Counted from the stretch's first letter, positions 53,324-62,308 are shown. The stretch is DNA of 64,000 bases from Paenarthrobacter aurescens (GCF_041549525.1 NZ_CP157456.1:1860001-1924000); one strand, 5' to 3'. Notes: generated from the letters alone by a model not told the origin. Translations and numbers: made by a program.

Positions 53324-55122
53324 GGACGAGGTCGGGTAGCAGTAGTCCTCTGGTCTCCGCCGGACTCTGGGCGTTGACCGGCTACATGGCCTTTTGCCTG
53401 TTGGTCCAGACAGCCGCCCATCTTGCCGGCGCTGGGCACTGCGGCGGGAGGCTGCCGTCGTTCTTCAACCCCGTTGCGGGCGTCGGCTTGTTGGTTGGCC
53501 GTCCGGACTGGATTGTTGGTACTTCCAGCAGCTGCACCTTGGAAGTGGGGGCAATCTGGTGGATTGTGGGTGTCGTTCTCACGTTGTTTGCGGCGCTCGC
53601 AGTTGTGTCGGCCCTGGCGTGGAGAACCTGGAAACAGTCCGGTGCTTGGCTGCGGCAGGACATTCTGAGCAGGGATGGGGTGGCCGGCCGAGCGGAGATA
53701 CTTCGGGACTTTGGCGCCAGAGCCGTTCGCAAGCGTGGGCAATACACTCGGCCAGGCCTCAGCAAACCGAGCGTTCACGATGTTTCGTGGACACTTGGGC
53801 GCTCCCGTGGAGTGACGATTCATGTTTCCACCGAAGAGTCGATGGTCATTCAGGGGGCGCCTCGGTCAGGCAAAGGGCTATATGTGGTCATCAACGCGAT
53901 TCTCGATGCGCCCGGTGCTGTTGTCACCACATCCACTCGCGCCGACAACCTGGTGGTCACGATGCGAGCCCGGATGTCGGATGGGCGGCCAGTGACCGTC
54001 TTTGACCCTCAGGGAATGTCGGGTCTGCCAACTACGCTGCGCTGGTCGCCGGTACGTGGTTGCGGTGACCCGGACATCGCAACCCGACGGGCTCTTGTGA
54101 TCACCGCAGATACAGAGATGAAAGGCGAGAATGCTGCATGGCAAAAGCGCTCGCTGATCGTGCTCCAGTGTCTGCTCCATGCGGCAGCGCTGTCAGGGGA
54201 GGGAATAGCTGCATTTCGCAGATGGTCGTCCAGCCCGGTGTTGGCCAGAGAGGCGCTGGATATCCTGGGGCGTCCGGGTGCGGCGTTGGGTTGGCAGGCA
54301 GATCTGATGGGGATTTTGGAAGATGACCCGCGGAACACCTCGAACTCTTGGATTGGGGTCTCCGCCGCCGTGGCCCCGCTTTCATCTCCTAGGGTGTTGG
54401 CGGCGCTGAACCCACAGGACGAAGCTCAAGAGTTTGATCCCAAGAGCTTCATCAGGCAACGGGGGACTCTCTACCTTATTGGCACCCGCTCTGGAGCTGC
54501 GGCCGCTGGCCCCTACCTGTCCGCTCTTATCGACGACATCGACAACGCGGCGCGAGAGCTGGCCTTCGTGGCACCTGGAGGCCGACTCGATCCACCGCTT
54601 TCCCTGATCCTCGACGAGATAGCGAATCTGTCACCGTGGCCTGGTCTGCCGGTGGTGCTTTCTGATGGTGGTGGTATCGGCATCTCTACGCTCGTAGTTC
54701 TTCAGTCGCTCTCACAAGCGCGGAGTGGATGGTCGATCGAGGAGGCGGCCACAATCTGGGACTCAGCGATCATCAAGGTCATCTTTGGTGGGGGATCGGA
54801 TGAGCGTGACTTGCGCTCGCTGGCGGGCCTGCTGGGGGAGCGCAGCCTCATTCTCAACACTCGTTCCTGGTCGTCGCAGGGCCGTCAGGACGGCGAACAG
54901 ATTCGGGAGAGCCCTGTGATCCGTCTGGACGAGATTCGACGCCTTCCGGTTGGTACGGCGCTCATGCTCGGACGTCGCACAAGGCCGATTCTCTTGGACT
55001 TGCGTGACTGGCATAAGCGCAAAGATGCCGCTGAGCTTGGTCGTTCGAAGCTGGCAACCGAGCGAGAGTTGGCTGCTGGTCATCTGAGTAGGCAGGCAGC
55101 AGGCAGCGAGGCTGATTCATGA
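53320..55122 (+). CDS. VirD4/TraD-like coupling protein, membrane-anchored
   Basis: A 600-residue type IV coupling protein with two N-terminal membrane helices (about 15-35 and 80-100) separated by a periplasmic-side loop containing two Cys. Walker A is GAPRSGKG at 179-186; Walker B is LSLILDEIANL; and VLQSLSQARSGW is the sensor. It brings the relaxase-DNA complex to the channel. GTG start overlapping the VirB4 stop. It resembles the minus-strand ATPase at 40666 but has the membrane domain that one lacks. Confidence 0.9.
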   Translation: MRTRSGSSSPLVSAGLWALTGYMAFCLLVQTAAHLAGAGHCGGRLPSFFNPVAGVGLLVGRPDWIVGTSSSCTLEVGAIWWIVGVVLTLFAALAVVSALAWRTWKQSGAWLRQDILSRDGVAGRAEILRDFGARAVRKRGQYTRPGLSKPSVHDVSWTLGRSRGVTIHVSTEESMVIQGAPRSGKGLYVVINAILDAPGAVVTTSTRADNLVVTMRARMSDGRPVTVFDPQGMSGLPTTLRWSPVRGCGDPDIATRRALVITADTEMKGENAAWQKRSLIVLQCLLHAAALSGEGIAAFRRWSSSPVLAREALDILGRPGAALGWQADLMGILEDDPRNTSNSWIGVSAAVAPLSSPRVLAALNPQDEAQEFDPKSFIRQRGTLYLIGTRSGAAAAGPYLSALIDDIDNAARELAFVAPGGRLDPPLSLILDEIANLSPWPGLPVVLSDGGGIGISTLVVLQSLSQARSGWSIEEAATIWDSAIIKVIFGGGSDERDLRSLAGLLGERSLILNTRSWSSQGRQDGEQIRESPVIRLDEIRRLPVGTALMLGRRTRPILLDLRDWHKRKDAAELGRSKLATERELAAGHLSRQAAGSEADS

Positions 55123-55619
55123 GCACGCAGGCGGATGACTCTGACTTTGAGGTGGGGCGAGTATCTGACTTGGATGACGAATTAACCGCGGAACTGTTCC
55201 GTTCCTCATTCCAACCGTCGCCACGCAACGCAGGCGTGACCCATCGATGGCGGGACATGTCATCCGCGCAGTCAGTGAACGTGTGGGAGAGCCTCTTTGA
55301 CTGGGTGCGCTGGTTCGTTGCGACATATCAGCTGACGACGTCGGTGGTGCCGGACTGTTGGTGGCGGCACTCGGAGATTGTGGCCGAGTTGTATGCGCTT
55401 CAGCGGGCTGAAGCGGCCTCCTTCACGTCAGATGACTCGGGATTCGGTCCGCTGGCGTTCCACGAGAGGCTGCCACACGGCGTCGAGCGTCTCCGAACCC
55501 ACACGCGGACCGCCGGGTGCGTCGGGCTGCAGAGCCACAAAGAACCGGTCATGAGGATGGTGCCGGCAGAGCCGGACTTCGAGGACTGGAAGCTGGGCAC
55601 CCATCAGACCCGCAGCTGA
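55119..55619 (+). CDS. DUF4913 protein
   Basis: A 166-residue protein with the DUF4913 pattern (VWESLFDWVRWFVATYQL, VVPDCWWRHSEIVAELYALQRAEAAS, then FHERLPHGVERL). The family is found in actinobacterial plasmids and conjugative elements, usually after the coupling protein gene. Function unknown. It overlaps the coupling protein gene by four bases and closes transfer block B. Confidence 0.8.
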   Translation: MSTQADDSDFEVGRVSDLDDELTAELFRSSFQPSPRNAGVTHRWRDMSSAQSVNVWESLFDWVRWFVATYQLTTSVVPDCWWRHSEIVAELYALQRAEAASFTSDDSGFGPLAFHERLPHGVERLRTHTRTAGCVGLQSHKEPVMRMVPAEPDFEDWKLGTHQTRS

Positions 55620-55694
55620 TTTCGTCATGACGTTGCTTGCTTCGCTCGACATAAATAGGTGATCCCTTCATAGGGCTGTCTAGAAGCACGAAGG

Positions 55695-56861
55695 ATGGCT
55701 GTCGTGGCCGCTGAATCTGAACTGAATGCTGACGCAAGCGGTGCATCGGAAGCCGCCGCGCCGCCGTCGAACGTTCGCCTGTCACCCGAAGAACGAATAG
55801 CCGACCTGACTGCGGGACTTCACACAGCGCTTGAGGAAGCAATCGATTCGCCAACGCGCTGGCAAGTTCTGCTCGACGCCTCCGCAACCCTGTGGCGCTA
55901 TTCCGGGGGTAACGTCGCCCTGTTGATGATGCAGATGGCACACCGCGGTACCCAAGAGCCGACGCTGGTGGCCGGCTACAAAGAGTGGGCCCGGCATGGG
56001 CGAACGGTTCTGCGGGGAGAACACGCGCTCTGGGTGATTGCGCCCCGGACGGCCTCAATGCAGGAACTGATTCTGGCTGACGGACAGCGCAAGCTCCTGC
56101 CAGCGAATCAGACTGCGCCTGTTGATGCCATCAGCAGAGGCAAGAAGAACGTGATCACAGGCTGGCGCGGCCAGGCTGTCTTTGATGTTACCCAGACGGA
56201 GGGCACGCCGCTGCTGGTGCCTCGCGCGGATGCTCAAGGTGGGGCAGACGTGGGTGATCTGTGGAGTTCCCTGCGGGAGGTTGCGAACGAGCACAGTTTT
56301 CGGGTCGAAGTGTCGGGATTCCAACACGGTTACACGAGCGGCTACACCGACTTTGATGCTCGACGAATTCAGGTTGGTGCCTGGATGAACGACGAGGAGC
56401 GGGTAGCGGTTCTTGCCCACGAACTCGGACACGTCCTTCTGCACGGACCGGACGACCGCTTGGGACGACTGTATGGAAGCAGCGCCAACCATCGCGGCTT
56501 AGCGGAAGTGGAAGCCGAATCGGTTGCCTATACCGTCCTGCGGGCCCACGGCATCGATCGTGGACCGCAGTCAGCGTCCTATCTGACTGGTTGGGCAGAT
56601 GCAGTGATCAGGGCGGAGAAGGACTTGAAGCACGACTCCTCGGAGGCCTGGGTGCCGACGTCGCGTGTAGACATCGCCAAGTCTGTGCTGGGGCGGGTGA
56701 CCGCGGCAACCAGGGGGATCCTGGCGATCTCGGACCCTCTTGGATTCGGCGGGAAGTTCGCCGCCGTTAGTACTGAGCGCTCCGTGGCGGCTAGTTCGAG
56801 CTACGCCGGCGTCCCTGGACCGAATGCTTCATTGAATGGTCCTGAGATTGCTGGTCCCTGA
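55695..56861 (+). CDS. ArdC-like antirestriction protein with metallopeptidase domain
   Basis: A 388-residue protein. Residues about 35-175 fit the ArdC N-terminal ssDNA-binding domain (RWQVLLDASATLWRYSGGNVALLMMQM, GYKEWARHGRTVLRGEHALWVIAPR, FDVTQTEG). Residues about 235-300 form a zinc peptidase domain with HELGHVLLHG, the HExxH at 242-246, and AEVEAESVAYTVL. ArdC proteins protect incoming conjugative ssDNA from restriction. ATG at 55695 is right next to AAGG; a GTG at 55704 has better spacing. It precedes ssb. Confidence 0.85.
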   Translation: MAVVAAESELNADASGASEAAAPPSNVRLSPEERIADLTAGLHTALEEAIDSPTRWQVLLDASATLWRYSGGNVALLMMQMAHRGTQEPTLVAGYKEWARHGRTVLRGEHALWVIAPRTASMQELILADGQRKLLPANQTAPVDAISRGKKNVITGWRGQAVFDVTQTEGTPLLVPRADAQGGADVGDLWSSLREVANEHSFRVEVSGFQHGYTSGYTDFDARRIQVGAWMNDEERVAVLAHELGHVLLHGPDDRLGRLYGSSANHRGLAEVEAESVAYTVLRAHGIDRGPQSASYLTGWADAVIRAEKDLKHDSSEAWVPTSRVDIAKSVLGRVTAATRGILAISDPLGFGGKFAAVSTERSVAASSSYAGVPGPNASLNGPEIAGP

Positions 56862-56913
56862 ACGCGCAGATGTCTGTCGGGAGAGGCCCGTCGACTAAGG
56901 AAGGTAGCCCATC

Positions 56914-57354
56914 ATGAATACAAAGATCCCCATCTCTATCGCGGGGAACCTGGTCGCAGATCCCGAACTGACCATCGGGGAGTCCGGTACTCCGCACGCG
57001 AAGCTCCGCGTTGCAGTGAACCAGCGGATTCAGAATCCGGATGGCACTTGGCGGGATGGTGAACCGGTCTTTCACAACGTGTCTGCATTCCGGATGCTCG
57101 CGGAGAACGCTTCTACTTCTCTGAAGAAGGGTGACCCTGTAACGGTGTCGGGAGAGCTCGAGTTCCGTTCGTACGACAAGGACGGGGAACGACGCGAAGC
57201 CCGGCGGATCATCGCTGACACCATCGGCCCGGATCTTCGGTTTGGTACGGCGCGTATCAGCGCTCGGCCCGAGCAGTTGCCGAGCCTGAAGCGGCTGTTG
57301 AGGCGACGGGGCCACAAGCGACGACGGCGACCGGTTGGCCCGCGTACAACGTGA
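56914..57354 (+). CDS. ssb: Single-stranded DNA-binding protein with a frameshifted tail
   Basis: A 146-residue reading of an SSB. The OB fold is intact (ISIAGNLVADPELTIGESGTPHAKLRVAVNQR, VFHNVSAFRMLAENASTSLKKGDPVTVSGELEFRSYDKDGERREARRIIADTIGPDLRFGTARI). After residue 116 the frame reads a basic LKRLLRRRGHKRRRR tail, unlike SSBs. The other frame from 57264 continues SARAVAEPEAVEATG...YNVTTKGP...PFGGAPVNDMTV, a normal Pro/Gly-rich acidic-to-neutral tail, to TGA at 57417. One base appears lost near 57262. Either a real mutation or a sequencing error. Confidence 0.85.
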   Translation: MNTKIPISIAGNLVADPELTIGESGTPHAKLRVAVNQRIQNPDGTWRDGEPVFHNVSAFRMLAENASTSLKKGDPVTVSGELEFRSYDKDGERREARRIIADTIGPDLRFGTARISARPEQLPSLKRLLRRRGHKRRRRPVGPRTT

Positions 57355-57419
57355 CCACGAAAGGGCCGGTGGTGGCACCCCCTTTCGGCGGAGCTCCGGT
57401 GAATGACATGACGGTTTGA
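57264..57419 (+). pseudogene. Out-of-frame continuation of the ssb C-terminal tail
   Basis: The reading frame two bases ahead of ssb encodes about 51 residues that continue an SSB-type C-terminal tail and end in PVNDMTV. It has no own start codon or ribosome-binding site. It is best seen as the displaced tail of the ssb gene. Confidence 0.6.
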
Positions 57420-57493
57420 CCTGTCTTCGCCGTTCTCGGCCCACGTCTCGTTCGGTGAGGCGTGGGCTCTTCCTTAGTGAGCGGGACCCACAT

Positions 57494-57513
57494 TCGAACA
57501 TATGTTCTAATCT
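57494..57513 (+). promoter_or_regulatory. LexA (SOS) box overlapping the promoter of the gene at 57521
   Basis: TCGAACATATGTTCTA at 57494-57509 has the GAAC-N4-GTTC core of actinobacterial SOS boxes. It overlaps the -10-like TAATCT at 57508-57513, which lies 7 bases before the ATG at 57521. Binding of LexA would block RNA polymerase, so the gene should be switched on by DNA damage. The transcript would be leaderless. Confidence 0.75.
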
Positions 57514-57520
57514 TGTTGTT

Positions 57521-57802
57521 ATGAGACCAAAGCAAGACTCCACCGCTTTCGCCCGCATGATGGCGCAGACAGACGCCGACAATAGCCACCCCAGACCTGA
57601 CGACGGCAAGATCATCGAGCTGGAGCCTGGTAGTCAGCCGCTGGTTCGCGTGGGGGAGATCTATGGTCGAGCGATCAAATACACGCGGACGTTTGGGCTG
57701 GTCGAGTGGGTGGATGACCGACGGGCCTACCACGTGGAGTGGTTCCCGGCTGGGCAGGTCAAGCGGGTGGATAAGGAGTCGTGGAGGGGGCGACCGCTGT
57801 AG
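57521..57802 (+). CDS. Small SOS-controlled protein, uncharacterised
   Basis: A 93-residue protein, not recognised. It is hydrophilic, with ELEPGSQPLVRVGEIYGRAIKYTRTFGLVEWVDDRRAYHVEWFPAGQVKRVDKESWRG, a beta-rich segment that could be a small SH3- or Tudor-like barrel. The ATG at 57521 follows a LexA box and -10 box and is preferred to the open frame from 57416. It lies after ssb and before the minus-strand relaxase cluster; a role in element induction or transfer is inferred from its control only. Confidence 0.7.
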   Translation: MRPKQDSTAFARMMAQTDADNSHPRPDDGKIIELEPGSQPLVRVGEIYGRAIKYTRTFGLVEWVDDRRAYHVEWFPAGQVKRVDKESWRGRPL

Positions 57803-57880
57803 GAGCGTGGTGGGCGCTTCGAGGCATATGCCGGCTACGCCTAGCGATGGCACCGCAGAGGGAATTGGCGGACGCGATGA

Positions 57881-58387
57881 CTAGGCGAGCGGTGCCCATG
57901 CCAGAACATGGTCGCCGCTGATCCGGTAAGTTTCGGGCCACGGAGCTCCCGGCCGAACCTGCGCTGGATCTGGTCGAATCAGCAGAACAGATCCCGGCCA
58001 GATGGGCTCGGGGAGTGCCTCGATCCACGCTGGTTGGATGTAGTCGAAGCGATTCCACCTGATGGTGACCCAGGCGCCTGTCGGCTGAGGGGCGTCGACG
58101 GTAAGGACCGTGATCTCGGTTGTGGTCCCGCCAGCCGCCTTCAAGCTTTCGATACGCTTCCATTGTGCCGCGGTTGCGGTTTGCCACTGCCATCGGACAC
58201 GGAGACGTAGGGCCCAAAAGAGCAGGACTACTGCACATAGAGTCGTGAGGGCGACCAGCAACCAACCCGTGCCGGAAATCGTGAAGCTTAGAACTGTCAG
58301 GATCACGGCAAGCACCAGCGTCACTGCGCTCGCAACGATAAGAGCGGGTGTTGCTACTCTCGGCTTGAGGACTGGGTTTATCTGCAT
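57881..58387 (-). CDS. Membrane protein with two N-terminal helices
   Basis: A 168-residue protein with two hydrophobic helices (about 13-38 and 42-62) and a soluble C-terminal part of about 100 residues (from RVRWQWQTATAAQWKRIESLKAAGG). Not recognised. It lies 19 bases downstream of the relaxase stop and so is the end of the relaxase operon. ATG start at 58387. Confidence 0.7.
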   Translation of the reverse strand: MQINPVLKPRVATPALIVASAVTLVLAVILTVLSFTISGTGWLLVALTTLCAVVLLFWALRLRVRWQWQTATAAQWKRIESLKAAGGTTTEITVLTVDAPQPTGAWVTIRWNRFDYIQPAWIEALPEPIWPGSVLLIRPDPAQVRPGAPWPETYRISGDHVLAWAPLA

Positions 58388-58406
58388 GCTTGCTCCAGCT
58401 TCCAGT

Positions 58407-61400
58407 TTAAAGCTGCCATCCAGTGCTTGTCAGGCTTATTGGGGAGTCGAACTCATACAAGTTGCCGACATCTGTTAGCCCTGGTTCTGGTGTGGCGGCT
58501 TGGGTGATTTCTTGCCGTAGGTGGTCCCACTGCGCTCGCTGTTCCCATTCCCAGTCCGCCGGAGTCGGACCAAGGGCGAGTGCCGCGCTATTGACGCCCC
58601 ACCGATCCCGGTACACGGCCACATCACGAAGCATTGCGGCCGACTCGAACGGATCTGCCCCCGCCTCGATGTCTTTGCGCAATAGTTTGGCCCATTCAGG
58701 CTCATCACGTAGAACCGCGTTGGCGACGTGCTCCGCACGGTTCCCAATCCGCCGTCGTACTTGGTCCAGCAGGACTGTAAGGTCCGGGCGGTCTGTCGGC
58801 AGCTGCTCAGTCAACGGATCGATGGGCATTTGGGGCACCGCCGAGCAGAACCTGCGAAGCCGGGCGTGAATAACGGCGGTCAGGTCCCGCGCATTGGCTT
58901 CTGAGTCCAGTGTCTCGTTCAAGGTCCGAAGGGCTCCTGCACGATTGGCGCTGCTGGCTCGTCGCCACGCAGCGACGGCGGCGCCCCAAGCAGGAGATTC
59001 TCGCATGTCCTCAGAGCGGCCGGGCATAATACCGTCGATAGCCTTTGCGAAATCCAAGCCCGCAGCGATTTGAGCCAGGTAATCGTACTCGCGATGCAGA
59101 CGCTCGAGGCTGTCGGCGTGCTGGCGTTCGAAGTCCCGTACCTCGTGAGCCGTTCGTTCCGCACCTTCAGCAGCAAGGACTTCGCTCAGGATCACCCGCC
59201 AGTTCGAACGGGCGCTTGGGTCCAGGAGCTCGTCCTCGTCGGGGTCGTTCTCGCTGACATAGGCCGTGTTGGAGTGCCGCCCTCGGGTCATGCTGACATA
59301 CAGCAGCTCGCGCGTGAGGCGGCCAGGGGTTACGACGGTGTGGCCGGTGTCTACAGTGAGGCCTTGGCTGCGGTGGGCCGTGGTGGCGTAGCCCAGCTCC
59401 ATGGACGCTTGCACATAATTGCTCGGCAAGAGTAGGGCCCCTGCGGTGTCCTTGCGTATAGCCCGCAGAGCGCCGTGGAATCTATCGACTCCCGTGACTT
59501 CCAGGAGCGTCCCATTGCGAAGGAACTCACCTTGATCGTCGCGAATGGACCTGTCATTCCGACGGGCAATAACGATGTCTCCACGACCGGCCCGAAGTCC
59601 GTCCCGAAGGACCACAGTACGTTCCGCGTCCACGGCGCCCAGACCTACCCGGTCGGCTTGGGCCCGTTCATTGAGCATTTGGACGGTCTCGTTATCAGGA
59701 GCTATCAAGACTGAGACACGGCCAGCCAGAATATCGGCGTGCCAAGCGGAGTAGGCGTGGTCGACCATGTCGGAGTAGTGGCCATGACTAATGCGACCGT
59801 GATCCTCATACTCTGCGAGCACCGAAACGCGTCCCTCACGCAGCCCGAGGGAAGCTGACCGCTCCCACGGATCCTTGAAACGCCAGATCGTGCTCAACCG
59901 GGCTGCCTTGCCCTGCCGATCAAGCCACCCAAGCACACCGCCGGCATCGATGGAATCCAGCTGGGCGGGATCCCCAACCAAGAGGATCTTGGCACCGACA
60001 TCCGTGGCCTGACAGACCAGCGCTGCGAGCTGAAGAGTTGAGACCATGGAGGCCTCATCGACTATTACCAGTTGGTTGGGCCGGAACAGCCATTGGTTCT
60101 GCTCGGCGGCCAGACGAGCGACCTCTTGCTGAAGCCGACTAACGATAGGGCCGAGGGGAACTGATGCTCGACGCAGTCGATCGTCCGCCTGAAAGAACCG
60201 CCCTGCCCTTCCGGCCGCACCAGACCCAACAGATTCGTGCAACCACTTAGCAACGTTCTCCGTAACCATGCGCAACTCCGAGCCGAGAACCTCCGCGCTC
60301 GCAGCAGCAGGCGCCAGGCCGATGACGCTGCCCATCCCATACGTTGCCTCCCATGCTGCTTTGACCGCGCCAAGGGTCGTCGTCTTCCCGGTCCCGGCTG
60401 GCCCGACGATGGCGTCGAGCCGGCTGGAGCTCAGCAGGACATCCGACGCTGCCGTCAGTTGGTCATCGTGCAGGGGAGACCCTCCGGTGTTTCTGTATGA
60501 GGTGAGCGCCCCGAAGGCGAGGTCGACCGGAACGGCCGGGCCGCCGTCGTCGTTCTTTGCCGCCAGGATTTCGTCCTCAAAGGCGAGCGTCGACTCATCC
60601 GTGTAGAGGCGCGACCCGTGGAAATCGAAGACGCTGCGCCCGGCAAATCGGAGATCATCAGCCGCATCCGCGGGGACGCCGTACCAATACTGGTTGAGTG
60701 GCACGGATTGACGCTCTGCCGCGGTGGCCACGGCATCGATCAGCCCGTTGCGGTCGGCAGGGGAGGCGCAACGGATCTCAGCGCACACGCGCTCACCCTC
60801 GGCGATCAGGTTCCAGCGATTCCAGGTTGAGCGCTTGGCCGCCACACGCCGTCGGGTGACAAGCCCGACGGCGTCAATCCAGTCCGGGGCGAAGTCGCCA
60901 ACGTGGAACGGACGTGAGCGGGAGCGCCTAATGGTGGACGCTACGACGGATTCCGGGTCGAAGCCCTGGGCCATGGCTCTGGCGCGCCACTGTGCGGACA
61001 GCGTTCGCAACGGTGACGGCTCAACGTTCTTGGGAGTTCGAGTCGAGAGCGTGGCTTGCTGGCGCAATCTAACGATTGTTGTCGCGGTCGGGCGAGCTCC
61101 GTGTTCAGTGATCCACTGATTGACCAGACGATCGGTCTCGATGTCGATCAGCCTTGAACGGGTGGAGAATTCACGGATAAGGGCTTCGGCGATACCCGTG
61201 AGTTGCTGGCTGGGGTTATGAGAGTTCTGCGCCGGGACTCGGACGTCGGTCTCCGTGCCGAGGCTCGTCTGCAAGGCATCAAAGAGGAGCCCGTTGTAGT
61301 GTTCGCTGGCGGCCACGACGGCTTTGTATAAGGAACGGGAGTCCACGGTGACCCACGCGCCGTCCGTGATGCGCTGTACCCGGTTCGCGATGACAAGGTG

Positions 61401-61973
61401 GGTGTGGAGCTGGGGGTCGCCGGCGCGTGATTCCCAATGGTCGAATGCTGCGGCGATGACGCCTCGGGTGCCGACGTGCGCCACTCCGTTTCGGCCGGCT
61501 CTGGTGTTGATGACCTGCTCTTCCATCCAGGCGAGCGTTGCTTCGATGGCTTCGTGGTGGGTGCCTAGTATTTGTTCCTGGACAGGGCGGGGGCTAAGGG
61601 CCCACAGCGTGGAGACAGACTTCGGGACGCTGAAGGTGAGGTCGAAGCCGGCGACGGCGTGCTTCGTCGCGTTGTGACCGTTCGTCTTTTGGTCTATTGG
61701 TGCCTGCCCATGCGGTCTCCCCAGCGGTTCCTTGCTGTCGGGATGGGCTGCGTCTTGGAAGATCGCACGTGCATCGGATTCCGTGATATTTTCGCCTGAT
61801 GTGCGGGCGATGCCGCGGAGTCCGCTACCCAGCCAAAGACCCTGAGGTGTTCCGGTTTTCACGTAATAGCTGATGGTGTCTGGGGGAGTAGGGGAGAAGT
61901 CGTCCAGCATTGTCGACTTGAACAGATATTTGAGCCCTGACCGTACGGAAAGCCTGGCGATGGACATCGTCAT
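58407..61973 (-). CDS. MOBF relaxase-helicase (TrwC/TraA-like)
   Basis: Starts conjugation by nicking at oriT and unwinding DNA. The 1188-residue protein has an N-terminal relaxase domain (1-300): ISYYVKTG with a Tyr pair at 36-37 as the probable catalytic residues, NGHNATKHAVAGFDLTFSVPKSVS, and the metal triad in DPQLHTHLVIAN with His190/His192. The helicase domain has Walker A GPAGTGKT (524-531), VIVDEASM (636-643) and the late HRSQGLTVDTGHTVV. A long helical C terminus follows. It overlaps its upstream partner by four bases. oriT should be close, probably in 62309-62553; no clear nic motif was identified. Confidence 0.93.
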   Translation of the reverse strand: MTMSIARLSVRSGLKYLFKSTMLDDFSPTPPDTISYYVKTGTPQGLWLGSGLRGIARTSGENITESDARAIFQDAAHPDSKEPLGRPHGQAPIDQKTNGHNATKHAVAGFDLTFSVPKSVSTLWALSPRPVQEQILGTHHEAIEATLAWMEEQVINTRAGRNGVAHVGTRGVIAAAFDHWESRAGDPQLHTHLVIANRVQRITDGAWVTVDSRSLYKAVVAASEHYNGLLFDALQTSLGTETDVRVPAQNSHNPSQQLTGIAEALIREFSTRSRLIDIETDRLVNQWITEHGARPTATTIVRLRQQATLSTRTPKNVEPSPLRTLSAQWRARAMAQGFDPESVVASTIRRSRSRPFHVGDFAPDWIDAVGLVTRRRVAAKRSTWNRWNLIAEGERVCAEIRCASPADRNGLIDAVATAAERQSVPLNQYWYGVPADAADDLRFAGRSVFDFHGSRLYTDESTLAFEDEILAAKNDDGGPAVPVDLAFGALTSYRNTGGSPLHDDQLTAASDVLLSSSRLDAIVGPAGTGKTTTLGAVKAAWEATYGMGSVIGLAPAAASAEVLGSELRMVTENVAKWLHESVGSGAAGRAGRFFQADDRLRRASVPLGPIVSRLQQEVARLAAEQNQWLFRPNQLVIVDEASMVSTLQLAALVCQATDVGAKILLVGDPAQLDSIDAGGVLGWLDRQGKAARLSTIWRFKDPWERSASLGLREGRVSVLAEYEDHGRISHGHYSDMVDHAYSAWHADILAGRVSVLIAPDNETVQMLNERAQADRVGLGAVDAERTVVLRDGLRAGRGDIVIARRNDRSIRDDQGEFLRNGTLLEVTGVDRFHGALRAIRKDTAGALLLPSNYVQASMELGYATTAHRSQGLTVDTGHTVVTPGRLTRELLYVSMTRGRHSNTAYVSENDPDEDELLDPSARSNWRVILSEVLAAEGAERTAHEVRDFERQHADSLERLHREYDYLAQIAAGLDFAKAIDGIMPGRSEDMRESPAWGAAVAAWRRASSANRAGALRTLNETLDSEANARDLTAVIHARLRRFCSAVPQMPIDPLTEQLPTDRPDLTVLLDQVRRRIGNRAEHVANAVLRDEPEWAKLLRKDIEAGADPFESAAMLRDVAVYRDRWGVNSAALALGPTPADWEWEQRAQWDHLRQEITQAATPEPGLTDVGNLYEFDSPISLTSTGWQL

Positions 61974-62308
61974 GGCCGTGCTCCCGTGCGATGCCGGACG
62001 GGCAGCCAGCCTCGCCGACGGAGGATGTCGAGTGTGACTGAGTCGAGTGCGATGCCTTTAGTCCGAGAAATTTGAAGCAAGACCGCGGCCACCCGGGCGA
62101 GATCTTGGACGTTTGTTCGCTGGGCACGCTTCAGACGCAGGACTTCGTTGTGGAGGAGAGAGTTTCTGGTTTCAAGTTCGGCGTAGATGGCCTGCAAACG
62201 CTCCAGTTCCGAGGCCTGCGATCGCAGCTCGGTTACGAGGCGGTCCATAGGCTGGGCGCCGTTTTCAGAGTCGCCATGTGGTCGCTGTCTGGAGCTCTGC
62301 TTGTTCAC
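61970..62308 (-). CDS. Small coiled-coil protein upstream of the relaxase
   Basis: A 112-residue protein. Residues about 21-65 form a coiled coil (MDRLVTELRSQASELERLQAIYAELETRNSLLHNEVLRL), and the C terminus is a helical basic segment. It overlaps the relaxase start by four bases, so it is probably a relaxosome accessory or regulator. Its GTG start at 62308 is tentative; ATG at 62248 is the alternative. Not matched to a named family. Confidence 0.7.
   Translation of the reverse strand: MNKQSSRQRPHGDSENGAQPMDRLVTELRSQASELERLQAIYAELETRNSLLHNEVLRLKRAQRTNVQDLARVAAVLLQISRTKGIALDSVTLDILRRRGWLPVRHRTGARP

Larger units (their letters stand above)
26384..62308. mobile_element. Integrative and conjugative element at tRNA-Leu(CAA), right end not defined
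   Basis: Evidence for one element: a tyrosine integrase starting 86 bases from the tRNA 3' end, a HTH/excisionase-like gene, two T4SS gene blocks, two VirD4-like ATPases, a VirB4-like ATPase, an ArdC-like antirestriction gene, an SSB, and a MOBF relaxase-helicase at the far end. Cargo includes several conflict-type genes. The left boundary is inferred from the tRNA. No second copy of the tRNA 3' end was found, so the right boundary is unknown; 62308 is the end of the last gene clearly belonging to transfer, and the flavin monooxygenase genes beyond may be cargo. Confidence 0.85.
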
